Below are positions 26,697 through 34,736 of a stretch of 64,000 bases of DNA, piece by piece. The position numbers and the translations under genes are program-made. Source of the stretch: Pseudogemmobacter sp044142105 (lineage in GTDB: Bacteria > Pseudomonadota > Alphaproteobacteria > Rhodobacterales > Rhodobacteraceae); the NCBI RefSeq assembly GCF_044142105.1, contig NZ_JBGTYM010000002.1:186001-250000 (forward strand), given 5' to 3'. How positions within the stretch are numbered: position 1 is the first letter of the stretch; every line of letters starts with the position of its first letter. The notes under the pieces are model-generated. The model saw only the letters and a program-made list of their open reading frames with translations, did not search any database and was not told where the DNA came from.

Positions 26697-27502
26697 GCGT
26701 AAGCAAGTGCTTCGTGAAATGCTTGAGACCCATAGTCGTTGGCGTAATGCTTACGGCGGTTGTTCTAATCTTGTCAGGAGTCATGGCCGCTCAGAAGCGT
26801 TGCGCCCTCACTTCAAAGTCAGTGCTGGAGTGTAGGTCGAATCTTGATTGGTTCTTGGATTCCCCGCCAAATGAGATCGGTGACACGCTTGCGGGTTTCG
26901 CGGGAGCATTGGCGTTCATCTGGATCGTTGTGACTGTATGGCTTCAGAGCCATGAGCTTTCGGAACAAAGAAAGGAGATTACGACTACGAACAGGCACTT
27001 AGAGAAGCAGAGCTTCAATGCATTTTTCTTTGAGCTCGTCGCGACGCATAACTCCATAGTGTCTGGGATCGATATTCGAACATTTGGTGATAGTCGAGTT
27101 ATTCACCAGGGAAGAGACGCATTTCATTTTTTCTTTGAAAAGTTTTCGGAGCCGGAGCCAGGAGAAAGAATGTATCCCGATCTGGCGCCAGATCGTACCC
27201 TCGTAAGGTATGGAGAGATGTACGCTGAGCATCGTTCGGATCTTGGGCATTATTTTAGATTTGTTTATAACTCGTTGCGCGCCATCGAAGAGTCTCCCGT
27301 TGTTGATCTTACCTATAAGAGGTTATTCAGATCTCTTTTTTCTGATGATGAACTACTTGTCATTTACTACAATTGCGCCACAGAGAAAGGAAGAAATCTC
27401 GCCCCTCGTGCGAGGAGATTTGATCTATTCAATAATCTACCCTTCGAAAGGCTTGTTCGAAAGGAGCATATAGATTTGCTCGGAGCGAACTACTTTGATT
27501 AG
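26693..27502 (+). CDS. Putative phage abortive-infection protein (PutAbiC type), low-GC cargo gene
   Basis: 269 aa from GTG 26693, which overlaps the ATPase stop; ATG 26747 (codon 19) is an alternative. Two hydrophobic helices (about 13-33 and 63-85) are followed by a short coiled segment and a soluble domain with SFNAFFFELVATHNSIVSGI, YFRFVYNSLRAIEES and LFRSLFSDDELLVIYYNCA, which fit my memory of the PutAbiC (PF16872) pattern. Base composition falls sharply between about 26700 and 27580, codon use is AT-ended, and neighbours on both sides are GC-rich. This indicates recent transfer into an existing operon. The role is presumed anti-phage membrane-linked suicide. Confidence 0.72.
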   Translation: MSVSKCFVKCLRPIVVGVMLTAVVLILSGVMAAQKRCALTSKSVLECRSNLDWFLDSPPNEIGDTLAGFAGALAFIWIVVTVWLQSHELSEQRKEITTTNRHLEKQSFNAFFFELVATHNSIVSGIDIRTFGDSRVIHQGRDAFHFFFEKFSEPEPGERMYPDLAPDRTLVRYGEMYAEHRSDLGHYFRFVYNSLRAIEESPVVDLTYKRLFRSLFSDDELLVIYYNCATEKGRNLAPRARRFDLFNNLPFERLVRKEHIDLLGANYFD

Positions 27503-27589
27503 CTGTTCGTTCGGGCACGCACTGGACCAAGAAGCTAGAGGTTTGAGAGTCGGTATGAGAGAAAGTAGCTATAGTCGGCAGAATTGACC

Positions 27590-27943
27590 ATGGCCGAAGC
27601 CATCACGTTCCAAAACACCCTTCTCCCCCTTGGCCTGCTCATGGCGCTGGTCATCCTGCTCCCTCGGGCGCTGATGGGCGGCTCGCTCACGCAGGCCCGG
27701 CTGGCGGTGGCCATCTGCCTGACCGCTGTGGCCGCCCTTGCCGCCGGGGCGCTGTGGCTGGCCTTTGAGGGCTGGAGGTTGCAGGGGGGCTGGCCGGAAG
27801 TCTCGCGGGCGGGCGACCTTCTGCGGCGCTCCACATGGTTCGCGCTGTTCTGGGGGCCGCTCTTGGCGCTGGTCTGGCTCATCCGGGCGCAGGGGATCGA
27901 GCGGCGCAAGGGGCTGGCGATGGGGCGTGGGGATGGGCGATGA
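27590..27943 (+). CDS. Small membrane protein of the AAA operon
   Basis: 117 aa from ATG 27590; a TTG two codons earlier is possible. Three predicted membrane helices (about 8-27, 34-56 and 78-97) with a short amphipathic loop between the second and third, and a basic C-terminus. GC content returns to the chromosomal level here. No family recognised. Its original upstream neighbour was probably the AAA ATPase before the low-GC gene was inserted. Confidence 0.6.
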   Translation: MAEAITFQNTLLPLGLLMALVILLPRALMGGSLTQARLAVAICLTAVAALAAGALWLAFEGWRLQGGWPEVSRAGDLLRRSTWFALFWGPLLALVWLIRAQGIERRKGLAMGRGDGR

Positions 27944-28009
27944 CGTCCAATTCTGCTGGCATCTGAACGGGATTCGGGGCCAGATGGGGCCTGTGGGCAA
28001 GGGGCTGAT

Positions 28010-29392
28010 ATGAACCGGCTGATCGAGAAGGGGCTGATGTTCGGGAACCTCATCGAGGTGTCCTCGCCCCAGCTTGTCACCCGCTACAACCGGGCGCTGA
28101 AGCATCTGATCGGCCGCGAAACTACCCTGACCGATTTCCACATCGACCTGTCGGGCTATTCGCCCGAGATCGGCGATGAGTTCGGCGATGATTTCTATCT
28201 GAACCCGAATGGCGCGAACCGGCAGTTCATCCTTCTGTCCACGCAGCAAAAGGAAGCGCCGCTGCTGAACATCCGCTTCTCGACCAGCCGGTCGATCCTG
28301 ACCCAGTTCATCGAGAAGAACGAGGCGCAGTTGTTCGCGCTGACGGCGCGGGACGCGGTGGCCGGGGAATTGCAGGGTTCGGTCTATGCGGTCGACACCC
28401 CGGCGCAGCTGTTCGACTACCGGCAGGTCACGGTCGAGGCCGATACGATCGGCGGGCATGTGGCCGATGCAGAAAAGCTGGCGGCGCTGATCGAGAAGTT
28501 CCGGCGCGAGCCGGATGGCTGGCGGGATGAAGCGCTGATCGCCGAGATGATCGGGCTGGCCAAGAAGACCGGCGATGTGACGCGGGTGCCGATCAGCCTG
28601 CCCGCGATGACCTTCGAGGCGGCGAACCTGTGGACCAGCCTGTTCGGCGGGGTCTATGTCTTTCGCGACGTGAAATTCCCGGCGGCGATCTGCCGCCAGC
28701 CGGTGGGCGGGCTGGGCAAGTTGCCCATCGCGCAGGTGATGGATTTCAGCCATCGCAACCACATTGCCGAATGGCTGGAGCGCAACCAGCTTGTCGAACC
28801 CATCGTGCAGGCGCGCGGGGCGGATGCGGGGGCGATCCTGCGCCAGAAGATGGATTTCATCCTGCTCGATGCCGCTGACCAGTTGGGGATCGAGGTCGGC
28901 GACGGGCGGCGGACTGAGCTGCGCAAGGTGGCCTATCGGCTGGGGTCCAGCCTGCCGGAAGAATTCAACGGGCTGGCGGCCATGCTGCGCTGGGTGGAAG
29001 GTGCCGGGGCCTGGCCGCGCATCTCGTCGGAACATCCGGCCTATTTCTACACGCTGCGGGCGCGGGCGGGGCGCGACCGCGATCTGGTGAACATGCTCTT
29101 GTCGGAACTGTCGCCGATGGATGTGCGGCAGATGTTCATCGTGCACAAGGAACGGTTCTACGAAGCCTATGGCACCTGGTCGCCGGGCAAGCAGGCCCAC
29201 GTCGCCGATTTCCTGGCGCGGGAATATCAGGTCGACCGCGAAGGCGCGCGCGAGGCGCTGTTTGGGCCGGAACCGCGGATGGACGAGCTGGCGCGCCCCG
29301 AGATGAAGCTAGGGCCGAAACCGGCGCGGCCGGTGGCCGCCGGTCCCTGGGGCGGGGCGGTGTCGGGGCCATGGGGAGACGGGCGCAGATGA
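28010..29392 (+). CDS. Conserved protein of unknown function (possibly DUF6638)
   Basis: 460 aa. Begins MNRLIEKGLMFGNLIEVSSP and contains TDFHIDLSGYSPEIGDEFGDDFYLNP and NRQFILLSTQQKEAPLLN; from memory this resembles the Rhodobacterales family catalogued as DUF6638, which I cannot check here. No membrane helix; the middle is mixed alpha/beta, and the last 50 residues are Pro/Gly-rich and probably disordered. Its stop overlaps the next gene start (ATGA). Context suggests a soluble partner of the AAA ATPase system. Confidence 0.68.
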   Translation: MNRLIEKGLMFGNLIEVSSPQLVTRYNRALKHLIGRETTLTDFHIDLSGYSPEIGDEFGDDFYLNPNGANRQFILLSTQQKEAPLLNIRFSTSRSILTQFIEKNEAQLFALTARDAVAGELQGSVYAVDTPAQLFDYRQVTVEADTIGGHVADAEKLAALIEKFRREPDGWRDEALIAEMIGLAKKTGDVTRVPISLPAMTFEAANLWTSLFGGVYVFRDVKFPAAICRQPVGGLGKLPIAQVMDFSHRNHIAEWLERNQLVEPIVQARGADAGAILRQKMDFILLDAADQLGIEVGDGRRTELRKVAYRLGSSLPEEFNGLAAMLRWVEGAGAWPRISSEHPAYFYTLRARAGRDRDLVNMLLSELSPMDVRQMFIVHKERFYEAYGTWSPGKQAHVADFLAREYQVDREGAREALFGPEPRMDELARPEMKLGPKPARPVAAGPWGGAVSGPWGDGRR

Positions 29393-29658
29393 TACTGGGA
29401 TGGCTGAGGCTGGCGCTTTTCGCCCTTATCGGGCTGACCGTGGTCTATTTTCTGACCTCGATCTATTCGCGTTCGGTCCGGCGCGAGAAGCTTGAGAAGC
29501 GCTGGATCTCGGAAGGGCTGGAGGGCGACCGCGACGGTTGGATCGAAAAGGGGATGCAGGACTATGAGAAGGGGCTGAAAAGGCGCCTTTTATGGCTTAT
29601 CTACATCCTGCCGATGCTGGCCTTCATCGCCACCATCTATTTCGTCAACTGGAGCTGA
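29389..29658 (+). CDS. Two-helix membrane microprotein
   Basis: 89 aa. One membrane helix at residues 5-25 and a second at 67-85, joined by a charged cytoplasmic helix (SVRREKLEKRWISEGLEGDRDGWIEKGMQDYEKGLKRR). Coupled to the preceding gene by an ATGA overlap, and followed 14 bases later by the DUF1523-like gene. No assigned family. Confidence 0.65.
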   Translation: MILGWLRLALFALIGLTVVYFLTSIYSRSVRREKLEKRWISEGLEGDRDGWIEKGMQDYEKGLKRRLLWLIYILPMLAFIATIYFVNWS

Positions 29659-29672
29659 AGGACGCGCCGCCG

Positions 29673-30359
29673 ATGTGGACCAAGATCAAATGGGGCCTGC
29701 GGCTGCTGCTGCTGCTGATCGTCGGGCTGTTCCTGCACTATACGTTGCCGCAGCGCGACGTGGTACAGATCATCAACACCTATAACAAGCTGACGCCGAT
29801 CGGGGCGAACTGGATTTTCTATTCGATGGAAGACAGCGGAACCGGGGTCGAGACCACATCGACCACCCGCGACATCCGCTTCATCGAGGCGGTCTACCCC
29901 GATGGCAAATCGGTGATGGTTTATCGCAACGAGGATACGGGCTGGATCTGGCCGCCCTATTTCAAATGGGACAGCTCGAACCTGCAGGCCGAGGCGACGA
30001 ATTACAAATCCGACAAGGCGAACCCGACCTGGGTTGCGGTTACCCATTACGGCTGGCGCATTCCGATGATCTCGATCTTCCCCAATGCGGTGAAGATTAC
30101 CCCGGTCGAGGGGCCGGATGTGACGCTGATCCCCTGGCTGAACATCGTGATCCTGACGCTGCTGGCCTTTGCGCTGTTCATGCTGCGCCAGATGTGGCTG
30201 CAATTCCGGGAACGTGCGCTGGACCCGGCGGTGGATCGTGCCGGGCAGGCCTGGGACCGGGTCGAGGCTGAAAGCGACGTGGCCCGCGCCCGCGCCCGCG
30301 GCGTCTGGGGCCGGTTCAGCGCCTGGCTGGACACCTGGAAAGGCAAGCCGCGCCGGTGA
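29673..30359 (+). CDS. DUF1523-family membrane protein
   Basis: 228 aa from ATG 29673. An N-terminal membrane helix (7-25) leads into LHYTLPQRDVVQIINTYNK, the motif I associate with DUF1523. An extracytoplasmic beta domain (about 30-150) precedes a second helix near 155-173 and a cytoplasmic C-terminal helix that is rich in Arg and Ala. Function unknown. It fits the operon's theme of envelope proteins accompanying a cytosolic ATPase. Confidence 0.72.
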   Translation: MWTKIKWGLRLLLLLIVGLFLHYTLPQRDVVQIINTYNKLTPIGANWIFYSMEDSGTGVETTSTTRDIRFIEAVYPDGKSVMVYRNEDTGWIWPPYFKWDSSNLQAEATNYKSDKANPTWVAVTHYGWRIPMISIFPNAVKITPVEGPDVTLIPWLNIVILTLLAFALFMLRQMWLQFRERALDPAVDRAGQAWDRVEAESDVARARARGVWGRFSAWLDTWKGKPRR

Positions 30360-30363
30360 TGCC

Positions 30364-30810
30364 GTGGCCGCGATAAGGTCGTTCGCGGCGGTACTGGGGC
30401 TGGACCGGCGGATTGTCTTGATGATCCCGCTGGCGGTGGTTCTGGCTGCCCTGCTGGTGCCGGTGGCGACCGCGCTTGTGCAAGGCGCGGGGATTGTGAC
30501 GGTGTTGAAACTGGCCGCCCTCTGGCCGGTTTCGGCCATTGGCGCGGTGCTGATCGCGCCGGTGCTGGTGCCGCCGGGGCTGGTCGGCTGGATGGCGGGG
30601 TTTGCCTTGGCCCGCCTGGCAGGGCTGGATGAGCTTGCCCGTGCCGCTGTCGCGGGGCTGGTGGCGGGGCTTTGCGCGCCGGTCGTTCTTTGGCATGATC
30701 AGGCGCTTGCCCCGCCCGACTACCTGGCCGTCGCGCTGCCTTGTGCCCTGTCGGGCGGGCTGGCCGCCTTGATCCTGTATCGCCGCGACGGACCCTTCGC
30801 CAAAAGGTAA
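30364..30810 (+). CDS. Multi-helix membrane protein, last gene of the unknown operon
   Basis: 148 aa if started at GTG 30364, four bases after the preceding stop; ATG 30421 is an alternative that would remove the first 19 residues. Three to four hydrophobic helices (about 19-40, 42-62, 64-85, 95-140) with Gly/Ala/Leu-rich sequence and a short basic tail. No family recognised. A hairpin terminator follows the stop. Confidence 0.55.
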   Translation: MAAIRSFAAVLGLDRRIVLMIPLAVVLAALLVPVATALVQGAGIVTVLKLAALWPVSAIGAVLIAPVLVPPGLVGWMAGFALARLAGLDELARAAVAGLVAGLCAPVVLWHDQALAPPDYLAVALPCALSGGLAALILYRRDGPFAKR

Positions 30811-30843
30811 GGCCCGGCCGTCTGGGGGGACGGGCCGGGCCTT
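30809..30843. terminator. Bidirectional hairpin terminator between the unknown operon and phyR
   Basis: AAGGCCCGGCCGTC paired with GACGGGCCGGGCCTT around a G-rich loop. The AA/TT ends make it usable in both directions for the convergent genes. Confidence 0.7.
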
Positions 30844-30866
30844 CCTGCCTGCGGGTGAGGGGACCT

Positions 30867-31679
30867 TCAGGCGGTGGTGAGCGTTTCGGTCGAGGCGAAG
30901 AACATCGCCTGGCTGACGGCCGAACGGACCTGTTCTTCGGTATAGGGCTTGTTGATCAGGAAGGCCGGTTCGGGGCGTTCGCCGGTCAGAAGCCGTTCGG
31001 GGAAGGCGGTTACGAAGATCACCGGGATATCGTCGAACTGGCCAAGGATCTCGTTCACCGCCTCGATGCCCGAGGAATTGTCGGCAAGCTGGATATCGGC
31101 CAGGATCAGGTCGGGCTTGTCGCGTGCGGCCAGGTCTACGGCGCCCGCATGGGTGCGCGCCACGCCGGTGACCGCATGGCCCATGCTTTCCACGATGCCC
31201 GAGATGTCCATGGCGATGATCGCCTCATCCTCGATCACCAGCACGCGGCCCGCGACAGAAGCCTCCATCTCGCGCAGCGCATGGGCGACCAGTTCGGTCG
31301 CCTCGTCGCTGCTGAGATCCATGATCTCGCCGACTTCGGGCAGCGAGAAGCCTTCGATGGTCTGCAAGAGCAGCGCCTCGCGCGAATTCGGGGTCAGCGC
31401 GGCCAGATGCGCCTGCGCAGCGGCAGACAGACGGCTGTCTGCTTCGGCTACCGGGGTTCCGGTGCTGGACCAGACGGTGTGGAAGACGCGGAACAGTGCC
31501 ACGCGGGGGTTCGGCGCTGCCGAAATGCTGTTGGGATCGGCCAGCACGGCCTCGAGCGTAGCGATGGCATATTGGTCGCCCGAGCTTTGACTTCCGGTGA
31601 GCGCACGCGCGTAGCGGCGCAAATACGGGAGCTGCGCCGACACCAATGCCGAAACCCCGGTCACTTCCGAAGTTGACAT
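30867..31679 (-). CDS. phyR: PhyR, response regulator of the general stress response
   Basis: 270 aa. PhyR has a sigma-factor-like N-terminal half (about 1-135; LPYLRRYARALTGSQSSGDQYA and LTPNSREALLLQTIEGFSLPEVGEIM) and a C-terminal receiver (RVLVIEDEAIIAMDI, phospho-acceptor Asp in ILADIQLAD, FVTAFPERL, INKPY). When phosphorylated, the sigma-like half binds NepR and frees EcfG. Start ATG 31679. The gene is divergent from nepR-ecfG and shares with it a two-way EcfG promoter. Confidence 0.96.
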   Translation of the reverse strand: MSTSEVTGVSALVSAQLPYLRRYARALTGSQSSGDQYAIATLEAVLADPNSISAAPNPRVALFRVFHTVWSSTGTPVAEADSRLSAAAQAHLAALTPNSREALLLQTIEGFSLPEVGEIMDLSSDEATELVAHALREMEASVAGRVLVIEDEAIIAMDISGIVESMGHAVTGVARTHAGAVDLAARDKPDLILADIQLADNSSGIEAVNEILGQFDDIPVIFVTAFPERLLTGERPEPAFLINKPYTEEQVRSAVSQAMFFASTETLTTA

Positions 31680-31711
31680 GAAAATTTCCTCTCGTTTCCC
31701 TGTTCTTCTGG

Positions 31712-31743
31712 GGAACCAAACGCCGGCAACTGCGTTCGGTTCC
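31712..31743. promoter_or_regulatory. Overlapping divergent EcfG promoters (phyR / nepR-ecfG)
   Basis: Plus strand: GGAAC at 31712-31716, 16-bp spacer, CGTT at 31733-31736, reading into nepR. Minus strand: GGAAC at 31743-31739, 16-bp spacer, CGTT at 31722-31719, reading into phyR. The two promoters interleave to make a near-palindrome, so both transcripts should be autoregulated by EcfG from the same 32 bp. Confidence 0.9.
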
Positions 31744-31757
31744 CATAAGGTGCTTAG

Positions 31758-31931
31758 GTGAACGAAAAAATGCAGCAATCAAGATCGGGCAAAGGCGTGA
31801 TAAACGCCGAGATGAAAGCGCAGATCGATGAAAACCTGAAGCGTGTGTACCAGGACGCTCTGTCTGAAGAGGTTCCTGATCGCTTCAAGGATCTGCTGGC
31901 GCAGCTCCAGGCGAAGGATGCGCAGAAATGA
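31758..31931 (+). CDS. nepR: NepR anti-sigma factor
   Basis: 57 aa from GTG 31758 (AAGG seven bases upstream) or 53 aa from ATG 31770. The core IDENLKRVYQDALSEEVPDRF followed by KDLLAQL is the NepR signature, two helices that clamp EcfG until phospho-PhyR takes NepR away. It is short enough to be missed by gene callers. The stop overlaps the ecfG start (ATGA), giving the usual coupled anti-sigma/sigma expression. It is transcribed from the EcfG promoter at 31712-31736. Confidence 0.93.
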   Translation: MNEKMQQSRSGKGVINAEMKAQIDENLKRVYQDALSEEVPDRFKDLLAQLQAKDAQK

Positions 31932-32530
31932 TGGCAACCCTGGCTCGAGCGAACGACCAGGGGACGGTCGCGGCGCAGCGTTCGCCGCGCGACCGACTGG
32001 CAGACCATCTGACGGGTCTGCGTGCCTTCGCCATCAGCCTGTGCCGCAACGGGGCCCAGGCCGACGATCTTGTGCAGGAAACCATCCTCAAGGCCTGGTC
32101 GAACATCGACAAGTTCGATCCCGCGACCAATCTTGAAGCCTGGCTGTTCACCATCCTGCGCAACACCTTCTATTCCTCGCTGCGCAAGACCCGGCGCGAA
32201 GTGGCGGATAGCGATGGGGCTTATGCGGCCACGATGTACGAGAAACCGGCCCATGACGGGCGTCTGGCCTTCAACGACTTCCAGCGCGCCTTCGATCAGC
32301 TTTCCCCCGAGCACCGCGAAGTGCTGATCCTGGTCGGCGCCTCCGGCTATTCCTGCGAGGATGCGGCCCAGATGATGGGCGTGGCGGTTGGCACGGTTAA
32401 AAGCCGGGCAAACCGCGCGCGCAAGCGGCTGGCGGAACTGATGCAAATCGGCGATGGCGAAGATCTCTTCGCCGGAACAGACGGGGCGATGACGGCGGTG
32501 ATTTCACGATCGGTGCCTTCGGCCGCCTGA
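31928..32530 (+). CDS. ecfG: ECF sigma factor EcfG (general stress sigma factor)
   Basis: 200 aa. Region 2 includes LRAFAISLCRNGAQADDLVQETILKAWSNIDKF, with the DDLVQET motif; region 4 includes LSPEHREVLILVGASGYSCEDAAQMMGVAVGTVKSRANRARKRLAEL. It directs transcription from GGAAC-N16/17-CGTT promoters, several of which lie in the next 10 kb. Starts at the first of two ATGs within the nepR stop. The last 30 residues are extra and variable. Confidence 0.95.
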   Translation: MMATLARANDQGTVAAQRSPRDRLADHLTGLRAFAISLCRNGAQADDLVQETILKAWSNIDKFDPATNLEAWLFTILRNTFYSSLRKTRREVADSDGAYAATMYEKPAHDGRLAFNDFQRAFDQLSPEHREVLILVGASGYSCEDAAQMMGVAVGTVKSRANRARKRLAELMQIGDGEDLFAGTDGAMTAVISRSVPSAA

Positions 32531-32561
32531 CGGGTGGCGTTGGGCGGCATGGCATGAAGCG

Positions 32562-34304
32562 ATGAGCGAAGGCAGCACGACGGACAACGTCCTCGACGGC
32601 AGGATGGGCGCCCGGCATTGGGGTGTCGGTCGGCGACTTGCCGCCATGATCGTGCTGGCTCTGCTGCCGCTTGGCCTTCTGGCGATTCAGCAAACCAGTT
32701 CCGTCGTTAAGGAAGTTGCCCGCAACCGGGAACTTGCGGCGATGGGCGCGACGGTTCAGGCTGCCGCGCCGCAGATCCGCATGATTCAGGATGCACAGGC
32801 CACGGTCGAGACCCTGGCCGGGATTATCGCCCCTTTTGTCGATGATCTGCCGACCTGCCGTCGGATCATGGACCAGACCCAGGCGCATGAACCGGCGGCC
32901 ACGCTGGTCGCCTATACGCCGATGTCGGGCAAGATGCGCTGCGCCTCGGGCGCGCGTATCTTTGACTTTTCCGGGAACGCGGTGTTTCAGAAGCTGATCT
33001 CGAGCCCCGTGCCCCAGATGGTGATCAACCTGGCGGGTCCGGTCTCGGGCACGGCGGTTCTGGGCGTGGCAGCCCCGGTCTTCGATGTGGAAGGCACCCA
33101 GATCGGGATCGTGAGCGTCTCCTTGCGGCATGAGGCGGTGGCGCAAGAAAGCATCGGTCCGCAGGATACTCTGCAGACCCGGCCCATCGCTCTGATCACC
33201 TTTGACCGGCAGGGCAATATCCTGACCTCAACCACCGGTCTGGACGACGTTCCCCTGCGCCTGCCGCGCGACCACAGTCTGGCTGCGCTCGCCGAAGGCG
33301 GTACCCAGGTTTTCACCGGCACGGCAGTCAGCGGGTTCAACCGTCTTTTTGCTGTCGTGCCCTTGGCTCAGGATCTGTTCCTGTTGGGGTCCTGGCGCAT
33401 CGGCGTGGACGAGGCCCTGGTCGACCCCTCGATCACGCCCTTCCTTGTGCCGGGGCTGATGTGGATCGCGGCGCTGGCCGTGGCGGTCTTTGCCGCCGAG
33501 CATCTTGTCACGCGGCATGTTCGGATGATGGCGCAGGCGATGCTGGCCTTCGCCCGCGGCGACAGGGTGCGGCACGATCTGAACCTACGCAATCCGCCGG
33601 CCGAGATCGAGGATCTGGCCGAGGCCTATCGCACGATGACCGCCACGATCCTGCGGGACGGGGCCGAGCTGGAGAACCTTGTCCATCAGAAGGACGCGCT
33701 CCTGCGCGAGGTGCATCACCGCACCGGCAACAGCCTGCAACTGATCGCCTCGGTCCTGCGGATGCATCTGCGCGAGCAGCCCGATGAGGGAACGCGGCGT
33801 CTGCTGGAGAATCTGCACAGCCGGGTGATGTCCCTGTCGACCGTGCACCTGAGTCTCTATCGCATCTCGGGCGATGCCGATGTCGCGGTGCATGAACTGA
33901 TGGCCGATGTGATCGCCAAGGTCAGCGCGATCCATGAGCGCTATGCGAAGGCCGGTTCGATCGAGGCCGAGCTTGCGCCGCTGGTCGTGCCGACCGAACA
34001 GGCGGTGCCGATGGCGCTGCTTTTGGCCGAGATCCTGTCCTGCTTCCCGGCCAATGCGGTTGAGCCCGACGATCCGCCGATCCGCGTGACCCTTCAGACC
34101 TGCGATGAGGGCCGCGCGCGGATTCGCGTCATGGGGCCGATCAGCGCCATGGCGACCCTTACGGGCGAGCAGACCGACGCCCCGGCGCGCATCGCGGCGC
34201 GGCTGATCCGGGCCTTCGTTGGCCAGCTTGGCGGCGTGCTGGAGACGCGGGTGGAAAGCGGCGCTGCGCTGGCGGAAATCAGCTTCCAGGCCCGGACAGC
34301 CTAG
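32562..34304 (+). CDS. HisKA_2-family sensor kinase with degenerate ATPase domain (PhyK-like pseudo-kinase?)
   Basis: 580 aa, 31 bp after ecfG, probably co-transcribed. Membrane helices at about 25-45 and 287-310 flank an extracytoplasmic Cache-like sensor domain; a HAMP-like linker follows. The HisKA_2 dimerisation helix with phospho-acceptor region LLREVHHRTGNSLQLIASVLRM is intact. In the C-terminal domain the N-box Asn is absent (LLAEILSCFPANA where a normal HisKA_2 kinase has a TSEMVMNALEH-type motif), the D-x-G-x-G loop is replaced by MGPISAMA, and the G2 glycine motif is missing. It may act as a phosphatase, scaffold or sensor partner for the stress pathway. Confidence 0.85.
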   Translation: MSEGSTTDNVLDGRMGARHWGVGRRLAAMIVLALLPLGLLAIQQTSSVVKEVARNRELAAMGATVQAAAPQIRMIQDAQATVETLAGIIAPFVDDLPTCRRIMDQTQAHEPAATLVAYTPMSGKMRCASGARIFDFSGNAVFQKLISSPVPQMVINLAGPVSGTAVLGVAAPVFDVEGTQIGIVSVSLRHEAVAQESIGPQDTLQTRPIALITFDRQGNILTSTTGLDDVPLRLPRDHSLAALAEGGTQVFTGTAVSGFNRLFAVVPLAQDLFLLGSWRIGVDEALVDPSITPFLVPGLMWIAALAVAVFAAEHLVTRHVRMMAQAMLAFARGDRVRHDLNLRNPPAEIEDLAEAYRTMTATILRDGAELENLVHQKDALLREVHHRTGNSLQLIASVLRMHLREQPDEGTRRLLENLHSRVMSLSTVHLSLYRISGDADVAVHELMADVIAKVSAIHERYAKAGSIEAELAPLVVPTEQAVPMALLLAEILSCFPANAVEPDDPPIRVTLQTCDEGRARIRVMGPISAMATLTGEQTDAPARIAARLIRAFVGQLGGVLETRVESGAALAEISFQARTA

Positions 34305-34324
34305 GGCTTTTCGGGAAAAGCGGC

Positions 34325-34350
34325 GGAACTCTCCACGGGGCCGCGGCGTT
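34325..34350 (+). promoter_or_regulatory. EcfG promoter of csbD
   Basis: GGAAC at 34325-34329, 17-bp spacer, CGTT at 34347-34350, about 42 bp before the CsbD start. Confidence 0.85.
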
Positions 34351-34391
34351 GTTTAGGTGAAGCAACCGATTTTCCCGAAAGGAGAAATGTG

Positions 34392-34589
34392 ATGAACTGG
34401 GACCAGATCGAAGGCCGCTGGACGCAACTCAAGGGTAAGGCCCGCGAGACCTGGGGCGACATCACCGATGACGAATGGGACCGCGTGGCGGGCAAGCGCG
34501 AGCAAATGGTCGGGCTGATCCAGAAGAAATACGGTGATGAGAAGGCAGCGGCCGAGCGCAAGGTCGATGACTGGATGCGTCGCCTCTGA
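34392..34589 (+). CDS. CsbD-family stress protein
   Basis: 65 aa helical protein. MNWDQIEGRWTQLKGKARE...WGDITDDEWDRVAGKREQMVGLIQKKYG is the CsbD signature. Start ATG 34392 with AAAGGAG upstream; a GTG lies just before it. Its own EcfG promoter and terminator mark it as a single-gene unit of the general stress regulon. The biochemical role of the family is unknown. Confidence 0.93.
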   Translation: MNWDQIEGRWTQLKGKARETWGDITDDEWDRVAGKREQMVGLIQKKYGDEKAAAERKVDDWMRRL

Positions 34590-34610
34590 CGTAACCAGAC
34601 TGACAGACGG

Positions 34611-34639
34611 AAAGGCCCGTGCCCTGGCACGGGCCTTTT
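34611..34639 (+). terminator. Terminator of csbD
   Basis: AAAGGCCCGTGCC/GGCACGGGCC with a 2-base gap between arms and a TTTT tail, 22 bases after the stop. Confidence 0.9.
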
Positions 34640-34678
34640 CCTTTGCCCCTCGCCTGGCAAGGACGGCGCAGACCATAT

Positions 34679-34714
34679 CAAAAGGCCCACGCCGGGGACG
34701 GCGCGGGCCTTTTG
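34679..34714 (-). terminator. Terminator of the minus-strand stress operon
   Basis: AAAAGGCCC-x5 / x5-GGGCCTTTT hairpin lying 22 bases beyond the stop at 34737; symmetrical, so it can act in both directions. Confidence 0.8.
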
Positions 34715-34736
34715 ACTTTGAGCGGAAGAAGCCTGG

